Positions 46,870-58,325 of a DNA stretch of 64,000 bases are shown piece by piece. The DNA is from Phanerochaete sordida (lineage: Eukaryota; Basidiomycota; Agaricomycetes; Polyporales; Phanerochaetaceae). Location: contig BPQB01000043.1 of NCBI GenBank assembly GCA_019973155.2, positions 124,001 to 188,000 on the forward strand. The letters are read 5' to 3'. A model generated the notes under the pieces. That model worked only from the letters and a program-made list of their open reading frames with translations, made no database searches and was not told where the DNA came from. Each line of letters opens with the position of its first letter. The first letter of the stretch is position 1. The position numbers and the translations under genes are program-made.

Positions 46870-48617
46870 CTATGATTTTGCACGATTCCAAAACTTCCAG
46901 CGCATCTTCTTCACCCGAGGACCTGCGACTGCGACGTCTTTGGACTTTGCTGGGGCGTTCGCTGGTACTTGCTTGCGCGGGCGATACGCGACGTCTTCCG
47001 CCCCGTTCTCGCCTCCTGACTCCTCCGAGTCGGGAGGGGTTGGCAACCCAGCGATGCCCGTGATGGTTTCGCTCATCGCCAAGGGGCTGCGCGGGCTCGT
47101 CGACCGCAGCGAGCTGAACGAGCTCGGCGTGCCGGGCATGGAGGATGACGACGCAGAGGACGAGGACGATGTGCTGTTCTCGCGCGGGAGGCGCCCCGCC
47201 ATCGGTGGTGCCATATGACCAGGGTCAGACTGGCTGACGATGACCACAGGCGCGTCGTCTGCGAGAAGGACGACATCAGACGCCTGCGTGAGCAGTGCAC
47301 GTGGGGTGAGGCGGGTGACGAGAGCACGCGTGCGGTCTGACTGCGGGCGCGAGTGTGGATCTTCGCCGTCTAGGGAACCGCAGAGGACGAGCTCGGCAAG
47401 GCAGCAGTCAGATGGACAAGCGTCGTATGGAGACGTGCTTGTAGCACCCGCGCCGGTGGCAAAAGTTTGCCCAAGGCTGCCCGCAGTCATGATGTACGGC
47501 TTGAGGCGGTCCGCCAAGTCGTCCGCTGCGCCGTGGAAATCGAGCGCAGTGGGGCCTCCGAAGGATAGGAGGAATGCTTCTAAGCTTTGGACAAGTTTAG
47601 AGCGTGCGAAGGAATGTAATGAACGCGATTCCGCGGGAAAAACGTGCACGAGATGCGCCTTGCCAGGCGCAAGTGGCAGCGAAGACAAAGAGTCCCGGCT
47701 GTGGGTAGGCGGTGTGGGCGGCAGGTATACGGAAGTCGTGCTCTTCGAGGCGAAGATGGACTTGCGACTGCCCCTGTCGGAAGAAAGTGGCCCATTGGAG
47801 ATGAGGAAGGGCCTGCTGATCGTCGTAACCAGGATTGCTTGCTTGAGCAACGCCTTGTCGGACACTTCAGCCGGGAGGAAATTGATGATCCCGTCGAATG
47901 GGCGCTGCGACGGGTCAACGGCCGGGAGCGACAGCTGGCGCGCTCTGCCAAGGAGTCTCGAAGAGACGGAGCGTGGACGGCCAGGACGGCCAAACTCGAC
48001 GGTGGAAATCGACGCGCGCGGGTCGGAGAGCTGGGTCGTGGACGACCTAGGGGATGATGGCGTGCTCTGGGAGCTCCTGAAACGCAGGATGGAAGGGGGC
48101 GTGAGGTAATCGAGGCCGTCGTCCTCTCCTGTGAGCTCTGCCGCGCCGTACCCGCCGTACCTCCGCCACAGTCGGGCAACACGTTCCGCCCACTCCAGGA
48201 CGTTCACGAACCGCACGGCGCCTGCCTGCTCGATGGCGAGGGGTCCGTCGAGGCGAAGGACGCGGACGGTGGGCAGCGTAGTATGTGGTATCGTTGGTGG
48301 TTCGTGGCTAGCGATGAGGAGCAGGGAGTTGGCGAGCTGCTTCGAGGACAGGAGCGCGTCGAGGTCCTGTGGGGAGGGCGCTTTCGCGGGGTCAGCACGT
48401 CAACGGAGAGAAGGCGGACGAGGCACTTACCACCGAGCGCGAGGAAGACGTCGCGTCGGCCTTGCGAGGCGACGGACGGCAGAGAGTCGGCAGTGATGTA
48501 CCATGGCTCCCGGGCGGCGGCGGCAGCGGCGGCGAAGGGGTCGAGGGGGAACTTGGGCCTGAAGGTGTCAGAGGGGGAGCGCGCCTTTTGTGTGCGCCGT
48601 CGGGAGGTGGAGGCCAT
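46870..48617 (-). CDS. Hypothetical protein, Ser/Pro-rich with a conserved-looking core
   Basis: Two exons (48617-48431 and 48380-46870) give 565 residues; the acceptor at 48381 was chosen because the nearer CACAG breaks phase. The protein starts basic (MASTSRRRTQKARSPS). A folded-looking part reads APSPQDLDALLSSKQLANSLLLIASHEPP and EQAGAVRFVNVLEWAERVARLWRRYGG, then Ser-rich linkers alternate with structured stretches (HLVHVFPAESRSLHSFARSKLVQSLEAFLLSFGG; SDVVLLADDAPVVIV). The C-terminus is basic and aromatic (KKMRWKFWNRAKS). No signal peptide or membrane segment. No family recognised; probably basidiomycete-specific. Confidence 0.75.
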
Positions 48618-51600
48618 GGGAGAGGGGGCCGTAGGCTGGGGGGGAGGAGGAGGAGCAGGGCATAAAAGCAGGGCGGGCTTGCGGTTTTGTCGTCATCTCT
48701 TGCTGGTGGTACCGAAGGGCTGGTCGCTGGAGGCTGCCGCCCGCCGACTTGTCCGCTGCCGAGCGCCCAGAGGCCTAAAATTGGACAGAGACATCGCCGG
48801 CCCCAGCCGCCGGGATCTGCCCGATCGCCCGGCCTCCTGCCATTCTCGGTCCCGCTCTCCGCGCTCCTCGTCCGGCCTGCTCTCACCCAGCGCATCCCAG
48901 CCTCGCCTCCTGCCCCCGGTCTCCCAACGCCTGGCGTGCAATACACTTGCATACCCACACACAGTCCTGCATGCGCACCGTCTCACCCTCGCAGCCCCCG
49001 CAGCCCCTTCCCGAGGAACCCGGCGGTAGATCCGTTTACTGCGCCCCGCCACCAGTGGCGCCATCTGCACATCCTCCACCATGCTTGCCGCTTCAGCGAA
49101 TAATACACCGCCGGCGCGTTGCAGTGCGCCCTTGTCTCAGCGCTGTCCCCTCGCTCAGGGCGATCTCCCACTGGGCGGTGCGCCTGCACCCCCAGGACAT
49201 CGCTTGCCTGCGTCTGCTCGTTTCACACGTCCCTCGTTTGTTCACGGGCGGGAGTTCAGTGGCGCCTTGCCGAGCGCACCGTCCAATCGTGTGCGCGCAC
49301 GATAGCGCGCCGTGCACCGTCCTCCAACTAGCTGATCGCCCGTCTCTATCTTCAGGCGGCCGCGCGAACGTGCTCGTAGCAGGGAACCGTCCACCGCACG
49401 GCGCGTTATCGTCCACCACCTCCCATGAGCTTACCCCCACGGGTCAATCGTACAGCAGCAAAAGGGAAGCACCGTGCAAGCGTCCCGCGCCGTCCTGCCA
49501 AGCCATCGGGTCTGTCACCGCAAATTAGCGTTGTTGCCACAAGTGCCTGTCGCGATGGAAAACAGGCAAAGAACATGTCTTTCATAATGACACCTGCGAG
49601 AGCCAGCTCTCCGGCCGACGTGCCGCCTGTGCTTACTCCGAATCGCAGGCCGCTATCGGCCTTTACGAGCTCCTTCCATTGCGCTGGCACAATGCGTGGC
49701 GGGGCTCCAGTCGTGCATCATCCATGATGAACTCATTTGCGGGCTTCACTTACACGCTTTACACAGGGTTTCGTGGCGCCCATACCATTCGCGGCTCCCG
49801 TGCAGGGTCGCAGGATGTCTCGGCGCGTCCTTTCACTCTTCTGGGCCGCCAGCGAGCTCTTGGCCCGCGAGCTTCCCGGTCGACGTGATGACCGTAATCG
49901 GCCCCGCACCTTATTAGCGGGCGTACAGGCAGGTGTGCAGCCCCTCTTGCCTTGCCTCCTTGCACCCCACACGAACTCACGTTCCCAGGACGCAGGCCTC
50001 GTGTCTGCTGTCCCCGCGACGGCGCGTCGCCCGTCGCCGGTCAAACATCAGGCACGCTGATGCGCTTGGTCTCGAAGGCTCTCCCGCTGAACAACAGGAT
50101 CGCTCGCCCAGCGCGCGACACCGCATCGAACTCAGTCCGACCCGCTGTGCCGTGCTCCTCGGGCTCGGAACGTCGCGTCCCATCGATGCGTGTGTCAATC
50201 ATCCAGCATTCCGGGCTGCGCATATCACAGCGATATTAGCCTGGCGAGGCACGTTCACTGCCTGTCCTTCTAGTCCGCCCGATCACACCGTATGTCGCCC
50301 TGTCCGATCCCGAGTGCGCTGCGCCAACGACGCCTATCATTGCCAAAACATACGAGGAATGGTACGCGGGTGCAGATAACGAGCGGGGCACAGCCCAACG
50401 CGTTCCAGGAATTCAGCTGCGTCTCCGCCCGTCTTGCGCGGGCGGGCGGAGGCAGTCCTCGCACAACTGCCCCCTGCTTCGCGTCATCCCCTCGCAATCG
50501 CGCAACCGGTCTGCCTAGGCAGATGCTATCGCTGTGCCGTACATGCATGGTGAGTATCAGGACGTCTTGCATCAAGCCAAGCCAACTCTCCCGCCTCATT
50601 GCGCTCGCAGATAGAATTCGGTGCTCTAGCGTCCTCGCATCCCGGCACACTGGTACCAGAAGCCTGCGATAGCGACCTTGCGATATGCTCCCGTCGGCGC
50701 CAGCGCCAGCCGTCTTCGCCGACTCTTCACAGCTCGGATCGCCGCCGGCATGCTCGAGCGCATCGACGCGAATGTGCTGGTCCATCTGTGCCGTGCGCGA
50801 GCGGCGCGCGGACGAAGTCCTTCTGGGCACCCGGCTGCACGAGCTCGTAGCACTCACGAGGGTCCTGCTGACAAGCCGCTGCCGGCACGTCGCGCCGTCA
50901 TGCAGGGCGTTCTACATGGACACGCGCGGTGAGCCCCACGTCGTTTGTACTGTGACCTACAGGAGACGCGGCTTGGAGAGACCACATCGTTCGTATGGTA
51001 TGCTACTCATGGCGAATGCTCATCGATGACGTCGCGCTGCAGCCGCTTTGTATGAGGCCGACGCAGGCGTTCATCTCAAACATCCTCCGACTTCAGGCAG
51101 CTCAGCTGCCCTGACAGCCGTTGTGCGCGGCAGACGATGACATCATGGTATGTAGGAGGTTTGGGCTTGGCGACTTACCGTGGTGGTCGTGTTAACGTAG
51201 GGTGGACCATCCTGGCATCGTGAAAGCCACGGCTTGCTGGTATTTGTCGTGGTGGTTCACTGTGTTTGTAGATGCTCTCTCAGTCAACTCGTTGCTGGAC
51301 CAAGTTCCCGGACATCGTGTCAAAGTGGTGTGGGTGCCTGCCAAGCAGTGCCTGACCCAACGCGCATGTTCATACGAGGTGTTCATACAAAAATAACAGG
51401 CATACACATAGGACACAAATTACGAGGATATCTCGACTGACGAGCCTTGTCTCGACGAAACGATCACTCCAGCGACATTCGGATCCCCACCAAACCGCAA
51501 CTCAACTATGCCGAACGCGACTTTTAGCACCGGTGCATGCTAGCCTCTATCAACCCTGGATCTCCTTGCGCTAGCTCCTCTCTCCCCTCGTAGGCCGTTG

Positions 51601-53195
51601 CATCGCAGCTTCGCTCAAAAATAGCATGAATTGTCGTCGCTCACCGTGCCTCCCAGCCCCGCGTCCGCGTCTACAGTGCATCAGCTGATACCGTGATGAG
51701 AACGCGGCAGATGCTGTCGGGCCCCGCTATTGCCACACGTTCGCTCAGGACCCAGGATTGCACCCGCCACCTGCTCTGCGGTCTCCGTACCATCGCAAGG
51801 CGGCTCCGACCGCAGCTTCAATCACGGATCACGCGCTCGAGCGTGCGTGTCCTTGAGATTGCGCGGCCGAGAGACCCTTGCGCGCGGGTGGCGCGGGGAT
51901 CACGCCTCCGGCCGCGACCACGCTCCGGCGTGCCCTGCGCGGATGGCAGCCTGGCATGGCTCTGGAGCTGGGCGAGCCGCGGGCCTCGCACAGTTCTTCT
52001 CTGCTCTTCGCGCCTTCATGCGCAGCGCGCAGCTCCCAGACTCTCCGCACGTCCCCAGAGCGCGCCCGGCCGGCGCGACTCTCCTGAGCATTCGTGCGCG
52101 GCGGTCAAGTGGTGCGAGTGGCCGCGGCCTAACGCCGTGGCGCGCGCGGCGCGTGCAGGGCCGCCGCCGTTGTGGGTCCGCGGCCGCGATCGCGCCTGAT
52201 GCCGGGGTGCGCTCAGGGTGCCCTGCGCCGAAATAGCCTGCTGCGGACGTGCCGAGGTGGAGCAGTGTCAGTGCGAGAACAGAGGCGGGCCGTTCAATGC
52301 GGCCGGGCGGAGCGAGGGCGTGCTGCAGCTGAGCGGTGGCATGCGTGGCATTGCGTGCGCCGCACCGCTCTCTACCGGTGCATGGAGCTGCGGAGGCAGG
52401 GCACTCGCCTGACAGCCTGTGCGAAGAGTTAAGGGTTAAGGTGGAGGATCGGCTGTATGGGGCTCAGAGTTCAGAAGTAAGCCGTGTAGTAGTTGGAAAC
52501 CCTGTAAATAGCGAAGAAGGTGATAGAGTTCTGAAGCGCATCTGACTTTTGAGAAGTGCTGAAGACGTGAGCTGGTCAGCTCCCGCCGCTTCAGCTGCAG
52601 CAAGATGTCAAGAGACACTGGGATGGAATGCCATCGCTTTCGAGAGCTGCGCAGCTCGGATGGCCAGCCGGAGGTCAGCAAGGGTTCCCCCTCGAACGTG
52701 AGGTAGTTGGTACTAGTGGCGTGGATCGCTGAGCCTGCATATGCTCGTGAGCGAGTTGCAATACACTTTAAAAATAGGACAAAGCTCTGCGTGGCCTTTT
52801 TGGGTGCATCATAGACACGAGAAGTAGTTAGGACGGCCGGGATCCTGACTTGTGATTCGTGCCTAGCCTGCGGACCTCAGGCTCATCGACTGCTGCGGGT
52901 CAGGAGACGAGGGACAGATCCAGTGCCATAGCCGCGCATGGCATCTTATACATACCTCTGCGCATAATCGGATTTTATTGCGCATGCCCTCGCTCCGTCC
53001 TAGAGGTGGGTACACGCGTTGGGGACGATCGCAGGTTTCCGGGGTCACGGCATCACGTTTCTGCTGAGTCAGCATGTGCCACGTTTGGGCGTGCTGTGAA
53101 GTGGCAGAGGCAGCCTCACCGCTGGCCAGCTCAACATCTTCCGTTTCTCATCCCGCCTCCGTCTCCACTCCCACCCATCCGACAGCCGCACTCCC
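48618..53195. other. 4.6-kb stretch without a confident gene
   Basis: The longest apparent gap in the window, holding the promoters of the flanking divergent genes. Most of it shows only overlapping GC-rich frames. A candidate gene fragment at about 50070-50560 is listed separately. The parts 51030-51700 and 52700-53100 have more AT and look plainly non-coding. No tRNA, repeat array or transposon end was seen. Confidence 0.45.
50070..50557 (+). other. Possible small gene or gene remnant
   Basis: Two introns can be drawn in phase (about 50198-50273 and 50372-50418) to join coding-like text: RIELSPTRCAVLLGLGTSRP, then ITPYVALSDPECAAPTTPII with AKTYEEW, then ASPPVLRGRAEAVLAQLPP. A stop follows at about 50550. 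No start codon or family is evident, and the area is GC-rich, so chance cannot be excluded. A long opposite-strand frame (50270-50857) overlaps it. Confidence 0.22.
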
Positions 53196-54203
53196 ATGGC
53201 TACTCAGTTCGGTACAGTACGTTCTCGTCTCCCAGCCTGTGCTTTCTGTCCGTTCTAACCGACGCGTTTTAGGGCGTGGCGGACGCACAGGCAAAGGCTC
53301 CGCAAGACATCCGTAATGTTGTCAACTTCCTGCGGAGCAGCAAAGCTGGCATCAAGGTCAGGGTGGGCGCGCTGAACGGAAAGCGTACAGACTACTTCAA
53401 AGGTGCGCACCGCTCGCCCGTGCCACACGTCGCAGCGTGCTGACTGTTCGTGCAGGCAAGGCCGCCGTCAAGGCGCTGCTCACGCCCGCCTACGCCAAGA
53501 CCAAAAGCGTGCCCAAGGTCGAGAACGAGGAGGACGCGCACAAGCTGCTCGGCTCGATGATTCCCTTCGCCTTCTACCTCCGCGTCGACCGTGGCGAGCC
53601 CACGGGCACCGCGCCCAACTCGCCCAAGCAGCTCAACGTCAACGCACAGCAACAGTTCACGGAGGACTCCTATTACGCGTGGTTCTACGAGGGCTCGCAG
53701 CTCATGACCTATGTTGGCGGCTTCACCATGCTCGCCGTCATGCTCGCAGGCGTCATGTTCCCCCTCTGGCCGCCGATCATGCGTCTCGGCGTGTGGTACA
53801 TCAGCATACTCGTCCTAGCCCTCATCGGCCTCTTCTTCATCATTGCCATCGTTCGCCTCATATTCTACGTCATCACCATCTTTGCCGCGCCGCCTGGCAT
53901 CTGGATATTCCCCAAACTATTCGCCGACGTCGGATTCGTGAGCAAACTTCTCCTATATACCACGTGTTTGCAATGCTCACACAACCGCAGGTTGAATCCT
54001 TCATTCCTGTGTGGGACTGGGAGCAGCCCAAGAAGAAGAAGGGCAAGAAGTCCAAGGAGGGCAAGGAAGGAAAGTCGGGCAAGACCGTTGAGCCGAACGG
54101 CAAGAGCACACAAGTCGACGTCCGTTCCGTCAGCCCAGACACAGGCAGCTCGCGTCCAGAGAGCAGACAAGCACGCGTCGAGGATGTCCCAGAGGACTCG
54201 TAA
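53196..54203 (+). CDS. SEC62: Translocation protein SEC62
   Basis: Four exons (53196-53216, 53273-53402, 53456-53937, 53991-54203) give 281 residues. Sec62 is an ER membrane subunit of the Sec62/63 complex for post-translational protein import. Visible: NVVNFLRSSKAGIK, the family motif LNGKRTDYFKGKAAVKALL, two membrane segments at about 150-175 and 180-210 (MLAVMLAGVMFPLWPP; ILVLALIGLFFIIAIVRLIF), PGIWIFPKLFADVGFVESFIPVW, and a highly basic Lys/Gly/Glu tail. Both termini face the cytosol in the family. Exon 1 encodes only seven residues. Confidence 0.93.
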
Positions 54204-54297
54204 CCCTTTCGGGCCTCGCCAGTTGTATGTGTATGTTCCTATGTCTGTCTGGATATTATAATGTTAGCCATGGGGTGTACAACATCCCGGCTCCATC

Positions 54298-55806
54298 CTA
54301 TTTATCGGTAATAGATGTCTTGGCTTCCTTCTCCCTGGTCAGCCGGTCCACTCTCCGGATCGCTGTTTCCGCCTGGAGCAGTCCATCGCGGTCCTTCAGC
54401 AAAAATGACTGCTTGCGACTGTCCGTATAGGAAGTCTTCGCACTCGGCAAATCCCCAGTCATCTACGATCGTCAGTTGGCTCACGAGAAGGTCGAGATCG
54501 CGTGACGTACCTCGCGCATCGAACCCTTGTTGAACAATGCAGCCGCCAAAACAAGCGCGCAGTGAGACAGTGCCTCTGGGTCGCTCTTGTCTTCGTTTCG
54601 TGTCTTCTCAATCACGCCGAGCGCTCTATCGACCCAAAGCTCCGCTTGACGTCGTCGCTCTGGTGTCGGGGCACCAAGCATAAGGCTATCCGCCAGGCTG
54701 TTCATGAGGTCGGCACCTTTGCAGGCGTTCAGCGCTGGGACAGCGGGTATTTTGGCATATAGCACCGACCTCGACATCTGTTCTCTGCGGATGGATTTTT
54801 GTTGCCCGGTGGCAGAATAACATTCAGGGCCGAAAGATACAAGGGTATCGCGTATCTGCATACGCATCAGCCAGTGGAGGAAGCAGACAACACTAAGGGC
54901 ACGCACTCTTGCTTTCGCGTCCGGTTGTAGAACGCGCCCAACGCCGTCAATGGCGCGACGACGTCCGTTTTCGCTACCCACTTCGGCAGCTCGAGCTCCG
55001 CAACGATGGTCTTCAGCTCCTGGTCCGCATCGTGCGTCGGCGCCGCGAGTTGCGTGTCGACGCCCTCGTCGCGGAGGACGCGCAGGACCTCCTCGACGGC
55101 GTACACGAGCCAGCGCTCCTCCTCGTCCTCCGGCCGCTGGTACGCCTCCGCCATCTCCCCGAGCTTGTGCGCGACGGCGACCGCGCGCAGGCGCTCCTTG
55201 CCTGACAGGCCCTGCGCACCCTGCAGCTCCTGCAGCGCCACGGTGTACGCCTCGTATGCCTCTTTGGGCTTGTCGGCCGCCTCGAGCACGCCTGCGAGCG
55301 CGATGGCGATGCCCGAGAGCTTCAGGTACGGGTCCGTGCCGAATGCTTCAAGCGGGAGCGTGTGTGCGGTCTCTAGGGCGCTGTACACGTCGGTCAGCGT
55401 CCTGAGGGGTGGGAGCTGGCGACACTCACCGACGCAGGTAACGCTCGCTCAGGCCCAGGTCCTCTTGGTTCTTCGCTTTGATGCCTGCCCGCAGATCCGA
55501 ACGAACCTCTTTGGGCCAAACGGTGAACATGGTGTAGAACTCATAGCTATGCATGGCGATATGTGAACTGCGGATAGGACTCTTCTGCGCATATACTCAC
55601 ATTCCGTACGCAGTGGACGTCGCACCCAGTAAAATGAGCGCCGCGAAGATCGTCCCGACCTTGGAGTTGCTCCCCAGCGAGGCAATGGTGCTGGCATGTC
55701 TGCTACAATGGGCAGAGGCGAGCACAGCACTAGGAGCAGAAGGAGCGACGGCCCTCCGTATTGCTGGAGTCGGCCTTTTGAGCTGTCGAGACGCGAGGCG
55801 GAACAT
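54298..55806 (-). CDS. Mitochondrial inner-membrane TPR protein, Mgr3-like
   Basis: Six exons (55806-55601, 55546-55430, 55401-54907, 54855-54770, 54716-54511, 54462-54298) give 424 residues. A basic presequence (MFRLASRQLKRPTPAIRRAV) is followed by a membrane helix at about 53-70 (GTIFAALILLGATSTAYG). Helical repeats come next, such as KLSGIAIALAGVLEAADKPKEAYEAYTVAL and LSHCALVLAAALFNKGSM, which read as tetratricopeptide units. This arrangement is that of yeast Mgr3, an adaptor of the i-AAA protease Yme1; orthology is an inference. Its start is 342 bases from the stop of the next mitochondrial gene on the same strand. Confidence 0.78.
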
Positions 55807-56147
55807 GGGGACACTGGCGGCGGGAGAGAGGATGCTGCTCGGGGGCGCTCGCTTGGAGGCAGACGCGTCAAAACGCGTGAGCCAAATGACGCGCGTCTCA
55901 TGGTGTTGACCCCAGGCACCCCCAGAGTGGTATGTGCCCTCTCAATGTTTTCCTTGTGCAAGTACTCTAGCCAGTTGTATGCAAATGATGAACGTGTTCG
56001 CAGCGCATTACCAGTTCGCAGGAAAATGTACTGCAGAGTCAGAGGGGCTTCGGCTACCCTCAGAGGGCGGTCTCAGCCTGGGGAAAGTATGCAAAAAATA
56101 TAATTCCAGAAGCGAGCACTGTGGTAGAGGCATGTAGCAACACAAAA
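55807..56147. other. Short intergenic region between two mitochondrial genes
   Basis: 341 bases: 3' end of the Mba1/mL45-like gene and promoter of the Mgr3-like gene. No further feature. Confidence 0.5.
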
Positions 56148-57398
56148 CTACCCTGCACGGACTCGCACGGTGTTTGGCGCTTCGGTATTCTTGTACTCAA
56201 CCTCAAGCTCCTCATAGAGCTGTCCACGGATCGTCCAGGGCGTCTCGAACCACATACGCTTCTGGAAGATGAGGTGCTCGACCACCCGCCTTGGCGTGCC
56301 ATCGCCCGCAACGCGGTCACCCTTTTTCGTGAAGACCTCTAAGCTCTGGTAGCCAATGTCAGCTTAACCCAAGGTATGCACCGGAAGTCTACTGACCTGC
56401 ATCGTGTCGAACTTCACGAGGGCTTGGATCGCAAGTCGGCTGCCGTACTTCACGGGAAGTCGGCTAAGGTTGACGTCGGCAGCGCGTACACTGACGACCT
56501 TGCAAGGCTTATTCTCGCCGTGGAATTTCCAAACGTAGACGAGGTTCGGGTTTTGGGCGCGAAGCCGCTTCTGCAGCTGGTCGTAGTATTCGTTCACCGT
56601 AAGCTTCTTGACAGTCTTCGCGTCTCCGCTAATGACGGGTTTAAGTTCCGCGGCCAGAGAGCATCTATAATGACAACTCACGCAGCGAAAGCCTGATTAA
56701 CGTTCTTGTAGGTCTCAAGAGCAATTTTGAGGAACGGCTGCAGCCATGGTGTCGACTGGATCCTCAGCAGGTTAGGGGACCACCACCGCCTGACCCTTAC
56801 GCCAGGGAAGCTTTGGGATGTAGCAATGCGATACATACTGCAATTTCGGTCAGCTGGGGAAACGAGGCTTACACGCACGAGACCTTACGCTATCGTGTTC
56901 TTTATGAAGTTGTTTTCAGCGTTCCAGAACGCGCGAAGGTGGTCCAAGATGCCAGCACCCTTTCTCCTCGAGTACCAGGTGGGGATCTGAACATCTGCAC
57001 AGGTTGAGCCATGCATTAAGTCGGATAGGTCACTGGAGCTCACCGAACGTATCGAGCCGGTGTGCCCATACGTCAAACGGCATGGAGTTCTCAATTGCAT
57101 GCAGTTTATCCAGCTGTGCGAGCTGGTCCTCGAGAGTGTACTGTGGCGTCTCCTCCCGCGCCGCCTTCTGCTGCTCTAACGGCTGCGAGCGAAGCGCGTT
57201 CTCCGAGTTCTTGGGGCTCGTGCTCGACTGTGGGCTGCGCTGCACATTCTGCGCGACGGTCGCAGGTGCCGAGGTGTTGTGACGTGCGACGACCGAAGAC
57301 GAGAAGGCAGCGCGAGCGGGGGCGAGAGGGTGCAGCAGGAGCGTGCTACGGCATGCCGAGGAGCGTTGGGCGAGGGTGCAGCACCTCGAGGAGAACAT
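56148..57398 (-). CDS. Mitochondrial Mba1/mL45-like (Tim44-domain) protein
   Basis: Five exons (57398-57044, 56994-56889, 56837-56682, 56628-56397, 56345-56148) give 348 residues. A Ser/Arg/Ala-rich presequence covers about 1-40. The folded part includes IPTWYSRRKGAGILDHLRAFW, NNFIKNTIAMYRIATSQSFPG, NEYYDQLQKRLRAQNPNLVYVWKFHGE, ALVKFDTMQSLEVFTKKGD and RMWFETPWTIRGQLYEELEVEY. That layout resembles the Tim44-like/mL45 domain of fungal Mba1, the inner-membrane ribosome receptor for insertion of mitochondrially made proteins, and of ribosomal protein mL45. The 53-base intron before GDAKTVKKLT was chosen over a 17-base alternative that is too short. Which member of the family it is stays open. Confidence 0.75.
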
Positions 57399-57611
57399 CT
57401 CTTGTCAGAGGAATAAACACGCTCGGAATCAGAGGAGGCTCCGAAAGCGCGGCGGAAGCCACGTGGCCATTCCGGGATCTTCGACGCACGTGGAAAGGCT
57501 CGGCTTCAAATTCCTCTGCTCGCGTAGGCCCACGGCACCGACCCTCCTTATAAGTCGACCACCACCAACACCGGCTCTCAGCCCACCCGTTCCCTTTTCC
57601 AACCGCTAGCC
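57399..57611. promoter_or_regulatory. Bidirectional promoter of two mitochondrial genes
   Basis: Only 213 bases separate the start codons of the Mba1/mL45-like gene (-) and the CHCHD2-type gene (+), so both promoters share this sequence. A CCACCACCAACACC tract lies close to the right-hand gene. Confidence 0.5.
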
Positions 57612-58223
57612 ATGCCTGTGAGTCCTGCTCAACGCGCCGGATGACCGCGAGCTCATGTCCAACCACGTCTTAGCGCCAGTCCCGCTCGTCCCGTCCTGCT
57701 CCTGCTGCCCGCGCGGCCCCCGCCCCCGCACAGACGAGGGGTGCGCACACCGCGGCCGCACCCCATGCCGCATCCCCGGCCCACCACGCGCCGCCAGTGC
57801 CTCCTCAGGCCCAGGCCGGCTCCTCTGGCCCCGGCATGCTCGCGCAGATGGCTGCCACCGCTGGCTCCGTCGCGGTCGGCTCTACCATCGGCCACGGTCT
57901 CTCCAGCATGCTCTTCGGCAGCTCGAGCCCCGCGCCGGCTGAGCCTGCTGCGCCTGCCCAGGCACCGCCGCAGAACTACCAGACCTCCGGTGTCAGCTGT
58001 GAGGCCCAGGCCAAGGGTGCGTTCGTCGTGCATATAGCCCGCGTCGGTTTCACTGACTGGTCGCGTCTCCAGAGTTCACAAAGTGCCTCGAGAAGGCCGA
58101 CCTTCCTTCGTGCACATGGTACCTCGAGCAGCTGAAGGCTGTACGTGTCATATTACTCATCCCACTATATTCGCTCACGAACAATCCCCATTACAGTGCC
58201 AGGCTGCCGCTGCACCTTACTAG
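57612..58223 (+). CDS. MIX17: Twin CX9C mitochondrial protein, CHCHD2/Mix17 type
   Basis: Four exons (57612-57617, 57674-58016, 58073-58140, 58197-58223) give 147 residues. Exon 1 is six coding bases (Met-Pro) and the last exon 27. The N-terminus is Arg/Ala/Pro-rich (RQSRSSRPAPAARAAPAPA), the middle carries the conserved hydrophobic MLAQMAATAGSVAVGSTIGH, and the C-terminus has two exact CX9C motifs, CEAQAKEFTKC and CTWYLEQLKAC, forming the CHCH hairpin oxidised by Mia40 in the intermembrane space. Yeast Mix17 and human CHCHD2/10 share this order; the human proteins act in cristae organisation and respiration. Confidence 0.93.
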
Positions 58224-58325
58224 ACTCACTTTGGGACACTCTGCACTTATTACCCAGCTCATGTATGCGGCACTATGATTTAATTGGCACATCTATTGGT
58301 ATACGTGAAAACCCGGGGAGAGCAG

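Noticed and set aside
50270..50857. 195-codon minus-strand frame
   Set aside because: No motif and Arg/Ser-rich composition; the opposite strand shows better splice signals in the same place.
51730..52236. Two overlapping 168-codon plus-strand frames
   Set aside because: Parallel open frames in adjacent phases in GC-rich DNA point to composition rather than coding.
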